Below, piece by piece: positions 21,520 through 33,081 of a stretch of 43,654 nucleotides of DNA. The DNA is taken from the NCBI GenBank assembly GCA_900617975.1, contig UZAE01012165.1, positions 1 through 43,654 of the forward strand. The letters run 5' to 3'. The DNA is from Rodentolepis nana. Its lineage: Eukaryota > Platyhelminthes > Cestoda > Cyclophyllidea > Hymenolepididae. The notes beneath the pieces were generated by a model, which was not told the origin of the DNA, did no database searches, and worked only from the letters and a program-made list of their open reading frames with translations. A program made the translations under genes and the position numbers. The first letter of the stretch is position 1. Every line of letters begins with the position of its first letter.

Positions 21520-24390
21520 TCAGAAAATTTAATTGTCAAGTGTAATTTCTAGTCGAACTCGATTTAAATGTAAATAGAGACTAAATTTAGCACATAAAGC
21601 GTAATTTCTAATGCTACAAAATGTAGAATATTTAATAGTGTTTTGATAAATGAATCTCAGAACTTCGATCTAATGAATTATAATCGGGATGAAGGTTGAT
21701 CATTCAATTTGCCTATAACTTAATTTATTCACAGAATTTGATACATCTGATATTACACTTTATTTTATAACAGGCTTATTCAAAGTTTTGGTCACAAAAA
21801 ATGACAAAGAGGAAAAACTCAATTGACGGATTGGGGACGAAGTCGGAATCGTCTTCTTCCAATACAAAGACATCTAATAATTCATTAAAAGAATTCTTTT
21901 CTATTTTTTTAGAAGGCAAGCATATTTATTGTTCTCTTTTCCAAATTCAAAATCAATCTTCATTTCTTTTGCACAATTATAGATTATTGCGATATCCACC
22001 ACTCGGGTTTAGAAGACGGGCACCAGCAAATGAAAGAGATGCTAGGTAGTGCATTTTCATGTTTGTTCGATTAAATTTCCTCGAAAATAATTTGTTTGCA
22101 TCAACAAAATTTTGTTGGCTTAATCTCTTAAACAAATCATTGTCACTGTTTAGATGATATGAATAAAGTATTAGAGAGTAACTTGACTTTGCCTGCAATG
22201 CCAAAACAGAGCTCCGCGACACCAAATGAGAGTACCTCTAACATCCCTCGAAATAATGTGCAAGTTTTACCTTCAAATGTGAGCACAAATTTAACTTATC
22301 CTAGGTATGTCACTTGTTTTGAAAATATGAATATATTAAATCCACCTAATTGGGGTTAAGTTTAAAATGAATGAAAACAATGTGGCTTTAAATTTTGCCG
22401 CTATTTTAGCAGATATTTGCATTCATGAGATGATAGCATGTTTACTTGTAATATGTTAAATTCGGGTAATTGAATTAATTCTCAGACTATAAGCTTTTTC
22501 GGCCCATGCGATTTTCCTTCCATTTAATAGAGAACGCAGTGTTGTGTCTAACTGGTGGACACAGTCAAATGCTTTCGAGGAGGAAAATAGGACTCATTAC
22601 CAAACTGCCAACTCTGCAGTAGATAATTTTTATTGCACCAGCTGCAGTTTTAGATCCAAAGACAGAAATGAAATTCGAATCCACTTCCAGGCAGTTCACG
22701 AAGAGAAAACAAATTTGGTAACTTCCTTAGATATGTTAGTTTGCAAAACTTACGTTTCCAACACTTGATTAAAATGAAAATTTTGATGAAACCTTTTTGA
22801 TCATTTCCATCTCTTACCCCATAGTTAAAATCATTTCCATGTTTAATTTCGAAAAAGATTTAGTTTAGAAATGTAATTGCAGGTGTTAATATTTTAGGAC
22901 ATTTCACGAATTGTTGATTTGTTGGCTTAGCATAGGTTAACGTATATATTTAGTTATTAAAGATCGATCTCAAACGACAGTTTGAAAGGATTTGATTATT
23001 ATTCAGGCAAATTTGCTTGACGAGAATTTTAATAAAAGTGCTTTGGGTTGCACATAGCCATATGTAAACTGGTTGCTTTATTTTGTTTCTTATACAATTG
23101 TTCTTAAATGTATTCGATGTAGCGCGTTCATGTTCACGGTTCTTTGCTGCGTTCGCTGTGCCATATCCCGATAAATATTCAAATAATATTTTTCGCCTTC
23201 ATCATAATCCGGTTATTATTGCATTGGGGTACGTATATCTTGGATAAAGTTGTTCCGCTTTAGTAGTGATGAAGCTTTGATTATCCGAAGTTTTCAAAGT
23301 GAAATTTGTTAACCTGAAAGGTATCTGATACAAGCTTGATTTCCCTATGATTTGATTTTCCATATTACATATATTGCTCCAAGTAGAACAACTACCAACT
23401 ATAGATAGGACGTTAAATGAGCCTGTTATACATATATTTTTGATTTTTTAGCTCCCTTGATTAAGTCCAATTTTATTGTGGACAATAATCTTCCAACTAA
23501 ACATGGTCTTTTAGATGAAGTTATTGAGAGCATCGCGAAATTGAGTATAAAAACCTCAAACAAAGAAAAGCGCTTCACTTGTGATGAATGCAAAAAAAAC
23601 CTTTAGATATAAAAGCCAATTGGACACTCACAAACGTAGACATAGAGGCGTAAAATCGTTTAAATGTGAATTATGTGGAAATCATTTTTTTGCAAAATTT
23701 GAACGGAATTCTGACAGTGATGAAAGACCGTGCAAATGCAGAAAATGCGGAAAAACATTTACACGTCAATCAAATTTAACTAGGCCCTTCAAATGTGGAG
23801 AATGCAAACAAGCATTCAAACGTAAACAAAATTTTACTGTACATATCCGTTCCCATACGGGTGAAAAACAATACATATGTGGTGAATGTAATAAAGGATT
23901 TGCAGTTAAATCAAATTTGAAAAAACACGTCCGTGGGCATACAGGTGAAAGACCAAACAGACGCAAAGTATGTGGAAAGGGATATAAAGAGCAAGGCCAC
24001 ATGAGAAAACGCATGCGTTGCCATATTCGAGATGATCAATTCAAATGCAGGGTATGTGGAATGCGATTTTCTAATATGGTTGATTGGGGTTTTCACGAAG
24101 AGACGCATAACAGTGAAACTCAATAAAGTTTTGAAGTGCATGAACCGAGTTGCATTGCAAAGGTTTTGTTTTATGTGGCGCCAACAGAAAGAACATCCAG
24201 AAATGAAGGTGGCAGAAGGAATAACTTTCAAAACGATATTTTAATTCATGCAAATGAACACATGGAGATCAATATTTACTTAGATTTAATGAAAATGGAC
24301 AATGACTTCACAGCAATTTCAATTGGAATTCTCCAATTTGATTTCAACTTCATCTATCAATGTGTTTCGTTTTTCTTATCTAATTAAATC
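21520..24390 (+). repeat. Segmental duplication, zinc-finger unit A
   Basis: Homologous to 37130-39850 in the same orientation. Similarity begins in the 5' flank (shared block GATTTAAATGTAAATAGAGA followed by AAAGCGTAATTTC). It covers five exons and four introns, and runs about 250 bp into the 3' flank (ATGTGGCGCCAA...). The two units are about 15.6 kb apart. Confidence 0.85.
21801..24126 (+). pseudogene. C2H2 zinc-finger gene, copy A (broken)
   Basis: Exons by alignment with copy B: 21801-21915, 21983-22045, 22154-22304, 22531-22730, 23452-24126. The first four are open and in phase: MTKRKNS start, Ser-rich N-terminus, GHQQMKEM in exon 2. Exon 4 carries one isolated C2H2 finger (YCTSC...H-x4-H, near 22633-22700) that copy B lacks. 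Defects: the exon-4 donor reads ATATGT where B has GTAAGC. The first array finger has an A8 run (23592-23599) that shifts the frame and meets TAG. The second and third fingers are shortened and have lost their histidines. The sixth finger has Arg for its first Cys (NRRKVC). The remaining fingers are readable to the stop at 24124-24126. Intron 1 is GC-AG. The family would be a nuclear DNA-binding regulator. Base errors could explain the A8 shift but not all the defects. Confidence 0.8.
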
Positions 24391-24408
24391 CTTTTATTTT
24401 CAATGTAG

Positions 24409-24580
24409 TGTTATAATCACTGCGTGGGTTATCAAGTGACAGCAAGCATTGAGAAAAGAGGGATACAACTATATAATTCTGATTTAAAGTAAAAAATTAA
24501 TTGTTAAATAGACGAGAATAACTAATAATGTTTAAATAGAAATTTACGCTGTCCAACTATGAGTCAAGTAGTTACGTTTG
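24409..24580 (+). pseudogene. Last-exon remnant of the micro-exon gene family
   Basis: After an acceptor-like TGTAG at 24404-24408 the frame reads YNHCVGYQVTASI. This aligns with the last exons at 26233 (CNRCVDYHVTTAI) and 32561 (RNLCVECPVTAVI). About 140 bp further a second shared block follows (CTGTCCAACTATGAGT). The frame stops early. No upstream exons remain, because the zinc-finger 3' flank lies directly to the left. Confidence 0.5.
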
Positions 24581-25325
24581 GCAGGCGTTTTAGGCCACAA
24601 ATCACAGCAAAGCAACAAGTAGCCAATCCCCCTTTTCTTATGGCTGTATACATCGGATTCGAATCAGCACGTGACTTAGTATAAAGAGAACATAATCAAA
24701 AGGATACAAAGATTGGTATGAAGCATGACATGCTAAATCGAACAATGATCTTACAGAGTCATGCGTGAAAACAATCTCTCCAAATTTAACCTTTTATACA
24801 CTGGCCTAAACAGGGAGCTGCCGCAATCTTCTCTATTTTCAACATCTTCGTCAATGACATAGGCGATCTGAAAACAGAAAGCCACTGTCACTAATTGCCT
24901 ACTTTATGCAAATGATCATAATCTATGGTATTCAGTCCCAAGAAAAACGCTCAGAAGAAGTTGGGTTGTTTACATTATTCTACACTTAAACTATTAGTAA
25001 ACTGGTGTGGCAACAACGGTATGGCTGTTAGCAGCTTAAAAAACTGCCTTCCAAGCATTTTATTAACCCACTAGAACATAAATCAGCATTTAAGGTACAA
25101 GGACATTTCTCTAGAGATAAATCAACGAGGTCACTTATCACGGAGTGACGTTTAATGTAAAGCTCACAGGAACACGTCACATTGCTAAAGTGGCGTAACG
25201 CGTCTCCATACGACTAAGGGTACGGAAGTGTCTTACTGGTATCGTATGGGGCAATGCACGCTCAATCCTTAAAACCACGTTCAGGATGTTTGTTCAACCA
25301 ATTGAGGTTTTTCTTTGACGTTTTA
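24580..25325 (+). mobile_element. LINE fragment, reverse transcriptase domain, decayed
   Basis: Across shifting frames the plus strand gives reverse transcriptase motifs: a FESARDLV segment (cf. F.SA.D.V), GMKHDMLN, then IFNIFVNDIGDL, then a catalytic-site relic around LPTLCK in place of LLYADD. Later come LVNWCGNNGMAV, THIAKVA and IVWGNARSILKTTFRMFVQPIE. Order and spacing fit the thumb and C-terminal part of a Jockey/CR1-like non-LTR RT. Several stops and frameshifts show it is dead. It ends just where the 42.9-kb minus fragment of the same family begins (MFIKPI). Confidence 0.8.
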
Positions 25326-26118
25326 CGGATTTGTTTGAAAAATAATTTCACAAGATTTTTATATTGTAAAGAATATTATAATAAAAATCTGTTTTCACAC
25401 AAATTTTGAAGACCAAATATCACTGTCCACTAATATTTGTATATAAGGAGGCATAATCCAACATTGATGGAAACACATCTATCAGTTAATATATTGCTAA
25501 TTTTAATCAACTCATGTACTCCTTTGTGATTGCAGCCTAGCACATCAGAAAAGGAGTTTTTAATAAAGTGCAGAGTTTGATTAATGTGTAATAGTATTCA
25601 AATGTATTAATTACTATTATTATTCAATATAGTAGTTGTTTTCGAACAAAATATCACTGCTTTACGATACGATTGGTCGATTGTGGTAAAGTTAAACGAA
25701 TCATCAATCATTTTCGAAGATGCTGAAGTTTCTAGATTTTTTAGCTTTGGTTCGCATATATGTCTTCCTGTTCATCGAGGATGACGGCGACAGAAGATGC
25801 AGATACATACTCATATAGAAACCTTCACCTATTACCGCAAAAAATTTCCCTTTAATGGTTTAATGATTAAAAGTGATTTAATCTTAATTCTGTTGCCTAC
25901 TGAAACATTTCATATATTTAAATTTATAATCAAGAAAGGAATTTGAAACAATTAATTGGCCTTTCAAATATTAGGACTTTCCTATTTTTTACTTTTATGC
26001 TTCAATGATTTACATTCCGACTTGCATTTAAAATGTTATTTTCGTAATTGTAATTAGTTTTGTGTCGATTGCTTTAAAAGTGCTACCTTTTCACTGCTTT
26101 ATTTGTTCTTCCAAATAG
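25326..26118. other. Intergenic, no gene recognised
   Basis: AT-rich sequence between the LINE RT fragment and the decayed 3' exons at 26.1 kb. Upstream micro-exons of that copy were looked for and not found. Confidence 0.4.
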
Positions 26119-26407
26119 GTTGATTAATTGGGTCAACATTAGCAAGCAAGTCATTCTTATTGTTGTCACCTTCTTCTACTCATGTTTTTTGTTACCTCGA
26201 TACAAATAAACGCATTTATTAATTTAATTTAGTTCAATTTGTAATCGCTGCGTGGATTATCATGTAACTACAGCAATTCGGAATAAAAACACATTTTACT
26301 TCTATCTTGGTTTACAATTTTGTCAATTGTTTAGTAAAGTTAATTCGAAAATTATGCCTACTAACTATGAGTTTAATTTGGAGGGCTTGGCTACAATGGA
26401 TTCATAA
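26119..26407 (+). pseudogene. Decayed 3' exons of the micro-exon gene family, copy L3
   Basis: The 31-nt exon at 26119-26149 matches those at 1300, 9076 and 32449 (IGSTLASK; others IGSTLTSK, IGSVIASK, IGYTFTSK) but opens with an in-frame TGA. After an 83-nt intron with donor GTCATT, the last exon starts at 26233 (CNRCVDYHVTTAI) and runs to TAA at 26405-26407. It passes the shared PTNYEFN block near 26350-26380. The exon order and spacing are those of L1 and L2. Confidence 0.5.
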
Positions 26408-29400
26408 CAGAAATTGGATAACATCAGAAAATATAATGAAAATTTAGTGTTCATGCAATTTTAATTTATGCCCATTAATATGATTGCATTTATTCAAAAG
26501 GGAAAAAATATTATATTGTTCTATTATGCCACGATGAAGACAAACACAATTGGAATCTTCATTTACTTAAATACGAAACTACGAACAGCAGAATTAGGTA
26601 TGGCGCAAGTCGCGATAAATCTGTCGAGTTGCAGAAGCCTTAATGAAGTTAAATCGGATTTACCATACTCTAGAATTTGTAAGAAAATGAAGTATCATTG
26701 TGGAACGATGGAGTCAAGCTAATTGATGTGCACAACTTTGAGCTTAATCTAATGCTTCTTAATGACTCACCACGTTAGAAAATATACTAGATAACGAATC
26801 GTGATAGGTCTCAAATAACAACTAAAAAGGAAATTGATGAGCACGGTTAAAACACAAACATCTAATGCATGTTGACAGCGAGTAGAGAAACAATGAGCCA
26901 GTGCATAAAATGACACCTTGTATTTGAACAATTGACAAATTCAATTTATTTTTAAAACCACTCTTGAGCGTGTTAAGATAACCTTTACTAACGATTAGTG
27001 GAATCCACTGTGCTCGAGAAATGCCTTAATTTCTGGAGTACCATTCATCATCTGATCTGTTAAGGTACCCGGTTGAGAGATATCGAAGCAACATAAAGAT
27101 GAACTAAGTTAAGTGGAATTGGGAAATTTGAATCTGTTATTACCGGTTCACAGAGCAACCACATAAAGTTGACGTAAATCGGGAACAACGGACTTGCATA
27201 GTATTCCCATTAAGTCTTCTATGTATAAATATTTTCTACATATACAAATATAGTTATACAAATAAAGTGACACTTATTAAATTCTCAGAAACTAGTTAGA
27301 GTAATGCATGATTTTGCGTTGTGCCTCTACCCCCTAACCTTCCGAATGTTGATAAAATGTAGAAACATGACATCTAGTTTTATAAAAATATAGGCATTTT
27401 GTCAAACTTGTGACATTTATAATGAAATGTTCCGTGCACTTACCCTAATTCCAATGGTGCTGCTGTTAAACTCAGATTTACAAAAGCAGACATTTTAACG
27501 TTTTGTTTATATCTACAATGTGCAGCAAATAACGGATTTATTTCATATTTGCCCTTTAAAGTTGTAATTCGATAATCTTTGAAAAAATCAAGAATTTATC
27601 CAGGCAAAGTTTAGTGCATTTAAAGGTTTATGCACAATATACAGCATAACTATCAATGCTCTTTGTAATATCATTTGCACACTAGGTGGAGGTTTACCAA
27701 TCAATTGGAGGGGAATTTGATAAACGAGTTAGGTAAAAAGTGGTAGCTGCATAATTCCAACTTTAGGAATTCCCGAAATTAAGCGACTAAATGATTGCTT
27801 GATCTTGATTTGACCTATCATTTTTAAAGTCAATTCGCATGTTAATTTTAAGGGGATAACACTTGATAGTATTTGACACGCACGAATTGCACACTTGTAA
27901 CTCCCGTGCCTTTTGATTCCATTTAATTAAAATTAAGTTAGATTCTCTTGAATAATATTTTTGAAGAAAGTTAAAATTTCTTAGTATTTTTTTCTTCAAA
28001 ACCGTAACAGAGTTTCAATAATAATTATAGGTAAAATTTTGTATTATTTATCCAGAAAAAATTTTTATTTCTATTCTTATGCGACGAAGCCCCATAAATC
28101 AATTAATTCTCTTATTCACAAAACGTAAGACATAATGATGTCTCTAAAATGGTTTATTTCCGCAGTTAAACTGATTTATTCACATAAATCTATATTAAGC
28201 ATTTACCAATTGGTATGCATCAACTATCTGCAAAAGAAAACGAATAGATATTTGGGTATTTGTTTTTATTACATTTCAATTCATGGCCACAATTGGTCTT
28301 AATTATGATGCATTAATTTAAATTTACAATTTCTAATATATCAGAATATATGATAATGTTTGTAACTCTAACCCTCTCAGTTTGTAAATCATGTGAACAT
28401 TAATAATTGTTGAATTTCAAATGAGAATCTTGATATAGTTGTTTGGTCAAACTTACACTACTGTTATGCTAACGCCATATGCTTTGGTTTCGAAGTTTAA
28501 TCCTCATTTAAGTTAGACATTTAATTCATTTGTGACTATAATTCGATTATCTTTTTAAGTGCAAGCGCCTTATATTTTCAAACGTTTTTTTCATTTATCT
28601 CTTCGATCGTGAATGCTTTGCGTAGATTAACGTCCCATATCGATTCATCATATGCTTCTAGTTTTATTTTGTGTGTTTGTTTCGCCATAAATCGCAGTAC
28701 ATGTGGTGATGTTTATCTAATCCCAATCACTAATACTTACTTAATTTTTATTCATCGATTATGCTATTAACCTAATTTCTTGTTTATTATTTCAGGCACT
28801 TATTAGTTATTTTTAAAAAAAACGCGAAATCTTCTCGACCTCTTGGTTAAAATGAGGCTTACACATTTCTCAGATTCATCTAAGATATACGGACTTCTTT
28901 TGTTTGAACTTTATAAAACTTAGCCGTTCATTTGAGAAGAGCTAAACAGTTCATATGATCTTGGTTAAGAAAATATATTTCTTTTTTTGGGTTTCTTAAT
29001 TTATTCTCTTCATATGATACAGTTTCAAACCTTTTCTCATCAAAATATAAACTGTTCATATGTAATAAAATTGATGGAAATCCCTCTATCATTCAATTTA
29101 TGCAACACTTATTGTAAATGATGCGTCTTCATTCGATTTCGTTTGCTTACATAAAAGTTTATTTGTTTTAAGCTAAAATTATTCGTCGAACTTAAATTTT
29201 CTGTTGTGTTCACGAGTCTTTATTTCCACTAACCTTTCAATTTGTCTCATATTATGAATTTTTACACATATCCCGTATGCGAATTTCTATTTAAAATATG
29301 AGTTCTCATCCATAACCTTTGTATGTTTTAGACATATCCTAATCAAGCCAAATAGTATTAGATTTAGCAATTGTCACAGTCATATGAAGCCTCTATTTGT

Positions 29401-29939
29401 TCTAGAATTGGATAAAACTGGCAAAGAATGCAATGGAATTAGCAAATATGGCAGTGCAAGTTAGTCCTAGTTTTTGATTTATTTTTTAACACCAGACAGT
29501 GCTTCCGTACGATATAAAGAAAAGCGGATTTAATTTTATTACCTTTTTTGCTCTTTAATGCTGGTATTTAAATTTTTTAAAATTACAAAGATAAAGTTGA
29601 ATGTTCTTACCGTTTCTAATACTTATTGGAATACATGCGCAAAGTAAAAAATCAAAACTCACATTAAAATTGTCGTTAAATGTAAATGAGAATTCATGAT
29701 GAAAGTATGGTGAAGAGTATGAACTGTTGAATAAAGCGACTTCAATGCCATTAGTAAGAAATTGGGGAAAATGACGTTTGAGAGAAATAATGATTTATTC
29801 ATATCAAATGGCAGACGTTTTGATAATTATCATCACTCTTTAGCTGACTTCGTGTTTTGACAGAAAGAATGAAGATCAAAGTGAGAAAAATTTAACAGTT
29901 GCTATAGAATAGTGATTTAAAGATGTAAGAGGCAGACAT
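26408..29939. other. Long gene-poor region
   Basis: About 3.5 kb of AT-rich sequence. The best open frames are 84 codons at 26468-26722 on the plus strand and 70 codons at 27787-27999 on the minus strand. Both lack a recognisable motif, though the first follows the L3 remnant. No repeat of the window is recognised between 27 and 29.9 kb. Confidence 0.45.
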
Positions 29940-30933
29940 AAAGATAGAGATAATTGGTCTAGATTCACAAACCTTTTAAGCAATGAACATCGCACAAGTC
30001 CTCTCAACGTCATCCAACATCCTGGTCTAAAGCAGAAAGCTATAGAACTGAAGTAAACATTGCAGATAGTTGACAAACCAAAAGCCTCCCTCTACTTATG
30101 AACTCATCAGCAAACCCTGATTTAGGGTGTTTCACCCAGCTTCTTGACAACTTCCAAGCAAGTAAACACCCATCTAGAAAAAAAGGCGCCCACTGGCTCT
30201 TGAGACAACCAATGTCAACTATCCTAAAGATCAATGGCTCCAATTTTTTACTGATGGGTCATACAGAGAAAACTTCTCTTTTTCTTTCTAGGCATCCGCA
30301 ACACCCAGTGACCAATAGGATGGCACTAGGCCAATTATGTTTTACGGATACGAAATTCATTAAACCAAATTTTCTTTCGGACTCACAGTTAAAAAAACTC
30401 AATTGAAACATAGAGCAACTCAAACAACTGAGGCATACGAAGCTAAAATCTTGATCAGCTGCTGAGAGAATAAAAACAAAATAGCCTCCCTAACATGGAT
30501 TCCTGGACACTGTGGCATTAAAGGCAATGAGATTGCCGACGCACTTGCTATGAAGGTGACAACGATTTTGCAATGCATGGAGCGGTCGATATCTTTCCAC
30601 ACAAGGAAGACCTTAGTCATTAGAGAATTCAAGATCTCCCTGCACAACGAACTTAAGTTCAAACAAAGGAGAAGCAGTGGACAGTGGCACTCTTCAATAT
30701 AGTCGACTGGCCAAGAATCGAAGCCGTTGCTAAGTTTAGACTACGTAACGGACACATTTGCCTAGCAAAACGCCTTCGTAGATTAGGAATATACCCTCAA
30801 CCCGCATGCCCCCTCTGTAACCTACAGGAGGAAAGAGAGAAGGCCCATCTGATTCAGAGTCTAGCCCTAGAGACATAGACAGAATTCCAGAGATATCTGG
30901 AAGTCAGAAAAAACTAATGAACTACTGTTTTTT

Positions 30934-30979
<46 letters not shown>

Positions 30980-31320
30980 TTTGGAAATTCCAGGAACCAT
31001 TTGGCATTTTTCAAGGAAAATCGGATGACATTGTTGCATGAATTTCTGCAACATTAAAAGTCTTTCATGAGAAGACTGTATTTTTGATTAATGGTAGCCT
31101 ATCTTTCATTCATTTTATATTAGCTATTCATTGTGAATAGCTAGATCTTTTTCGATTCTAATCTTCTTCATATTATAATTTGTTAATTTTACACTACTTT
31201 TTTTAATAAAAGACCAAAGATTTGTCCGGAACTGGGGAGATACCTTACCCATTGGCGCAAGCTTAATTCAACTAAGGAGTTAATGATTAATACCATAAAG
31301 CCTGCCATTATAAATAAATA
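29940..31320 (+). mobile_element. LINE fragment: RT tail, RNase H and 3' end, decayed
   Basis: Read across stops and frameshifts, the plus strand gives the region after the RT (KQKAIELK, QIVDKPK), then an RNase H domain. Its first catalytic motif is FTDGS near 30247-30261 and a later one is WIPGHCGIKGNEIADALA near 30490-30560. The C-terminus follows: DWPRIEAVAKFRLRNGH, then the zinc-knuckle-like CPLCNLQEE near 30810. The 3' UTR begins around 30880 and contains a (TA)n tract. The end, CATAAAGCCTGCC then AT-rich TAAATAAATAA tail, is at about 31280-31320. About 230 bp between 31.0 and 31.2 kb do not match other copies. This copy keeps the RNase H core that the 42-kb copy has lost. Confidence 0.85.
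30937..30976. repeat. (TA)n microsatellite in LINE 3' UTR
   Basis: About 20 TA units after the block CAGAGATATCTGGAAGTCAG and AACTAATGAA. In the 19.5-kb copy the equivalent, read in reverse, is CAGAGATACTGAGAAGCCAG, TCTAATGAA, then TA units. The tract therefore lies at the same point of the element. Confidence 0.95.
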
Positions 31321-31526
31321 ATAACAATTCTTTTATATAAATTCTGTTATTCATCCAACTTTCAAACTTGACCAATGTTCATTTGCATCTACATGCAGGT
31401 GCAAATTATGTTTACTTGAATAAAAATAGTCACAAAACGACATATATTATCAAATTTAATAATGATTTTGTACAGGTTTAATAATTGTAGCTCGAGAAAA
31501 TAACACTTAACTTGACAAATATACAT

Positions 31527-31655
31527 TTGTAGCAGATTGTCACACTAGTTAAGCCTGACTGACTCAGAAATCTTCCTATTTTTAGCTTGACTCCGAGAAC
31601 TAGCTAAGCTATAGCCCAGAGATAGAGAAAACAGACTTTTAGCACGGAACGCATT
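31527..31655 (-). repeat. Dispersed repeat R1, copy b (inverted)
   Basis: The reverse complement contains GGGCTATAGCTTAGCTAGTT, GAGATTTCTGAGTCAGTCAG-like sequence (here AGATTTCTGAGTCAGTCAGG) and an end ACTAGTGTGACAATCTGC. These match copies at 10322-10448 and 36320-36470. It lies about 200 bp beyond the LINE 3' end. Confidence 0.75.
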
Positions 31656-31661
31656 TACTCA

Positions 31662-31985
31662 TTAAGTGTGTTTTGGATAAAGTGTGTACGCAGGGATCTT
31701 AATCATAATCGACTTGACGGATTGGGTTAAACAAAAGGAGGCTTCTAATTGGTCGTTGGTTGCACGGTTGTCTGCATAGAGAGTTGTACGACGCACCTCT
31801 CGTTCCTGCCGTGCATGCGATGACACGTTAAGCGAAGTTGTGCCCCACCCATTGTTGATGTACGTTAGTAAGGGGCACATTGGGTTAAATGGTTCAATTG
31901 AGAAAATGAGTTTGTAGATTGCAAGAACAATTACGTGTACTGAAGTAAGAAGTCCACACAGGAGAACCCAGGATTGCCTGTACAT
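31662..31985 (-). other. Unassigned 107-codon open frame in a GC-richer patch
   Basis: Minus-strand frame with an N-terminal hydrophobic stretch (WVLLCGLLTSVHVIVLAIY) and a polar, Arg-rich second half (HARQEREVRR, NDQLEASF). The stretch 31700-31880 is visibly less AT-rich than its surroundings, which is unusual here and suggests either a coding exon or a transposon fragment. No family is recognised and no splice partner was found. Confidence 0.3.
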
Positions 31986-32161
31986 GACAACTTATACAAA
32001 TGGCAAATAGTTTTCCAGCAAGTACTATTGCAGACTCATTAAAATCATTTGTGGATTGAAAGTTGACAAAAGTAGAGGTGCTTTTCTTCGAGATTACTTT
32101 GTAGGTAAACCTCTTGCAACAAGAAATGTTTAATATCGTGGTTTTTATTTGTAACCGTAAC

Positions 32162-32185
32162 ATATATATATATATATATATATCG
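32162..32185. repeat. (TA)n microsatellite
   Basis: About 12 TA units upstream of the decayed L4 exons. Confidence 0.93.
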
Positions 32186-32448
32186 AATGACGTTTTAATG
32201 GCTTCATAATTAAAACAAAAGCAATTTTGAGGCTGTGGTCAACTGAAATATTTCATTTCTTATAATTGATAACATGAAGGGAAATCTGAGCAAAAGATTG
32301 TCCATTCGATTATTGAATTTGTTGTTCTAGTTTATTATATGTACATAATTAATTGCTTTATATGCTGATCTTAACTATCAGAAAGCAATTAAATCGATTT
32401 TGATATAACTGAATTTTTTTTAAATATTTGCTGCGTTCCTTTAAATAG

Positions 32449-32693
32449 GACACAAAATTGGATCTACATTAACAAGCAAATTATGAATTTTTAGTCACCT
32501 TCATTTATTAATGAATCTCGTTTTCCTCATTCAATTGAATTCTTATCTTGTTCTATTTAGTTCTCTTCGTAATCTTTGCGTGGAATGTCCAGTAACTGCA
32601 GTCATTCAAGAATATGGCCCATTACACTTCAAACTTGATTCACAGTTATTTTTCAATACATTAGCTAAACGATTATTAGAAAGACTAAAATGA
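32449..32693 (+). pseudogene. Decayed 3' exons of the micro-exon gene family, copy L4
   Basis: The 31-nt exon 32449-32479 reads HKIGSTLTS, the best match to the family core, but its donor is AT in place of GT (32480-32481). The last exon starts at 32561 after TTCTATTTAG. It reads RNLCVECPVTAVI, then a basic tail (AKRLLERLK) and stops at 32691-32693. Phase (1 to 2) and spacing equal L1 and L2. About 60 bp after the stop comes the shared CTAACTATGAGTT block seen at 26.36 and 24.56 kb. No stalk micro-exons were found upstream. Confidence 0.5.
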
Positions 32694-32910
32694 TTCCTTT
32701 TGTGCGTAAAAGGCGAAAATAAACTAAAGTAAATAAAAAATGCTGTCTAACTATGAGTTCAATTAAAATTGTTTAGCACAAATTTAATCAGAAAAGGCAA
32801 TATATATGTCATTTTGATACTTTTGATACGGTTGCGAATTTGCCATCTTAATATATATTAATTTATACTACGCTTAAACTATCGAGTTAATCAGAATATT
32901 CATTTGGTAG

Positions 32911-33081
32911 AGACGAATAGAAACACCAGCACAATGTTAGGTGACTTAGTCAAAGATAAAAGGTTAATGAATACGTATCGATTTTATGTTCATAGAAATG
33001 AAGTGCCAATGTGCAACGGTCAAGAAACGCAAATATATATGCCAAACTGTGGATTCGATCCAATGCTGGCAAATGGCTCAG
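32911..33081 (+). pseudogene. Possible relative of L2 exon 3
   Basis: A 171-nt open segment after a TTTGGTAG acceptor, phase 1 on both sides like L2 exon 3 (120 nt). The C-terminal half aligns: RFYVHRNEVPMC...IYMPNCGFDPM against RLYGDYHTC...VQFVPNCVFPT. Two Cys and the PNC-x-F motif are shared. A usable donor is doubtful (GTTGGT one base early) and no following exon was identified. Confidence 0.35.
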
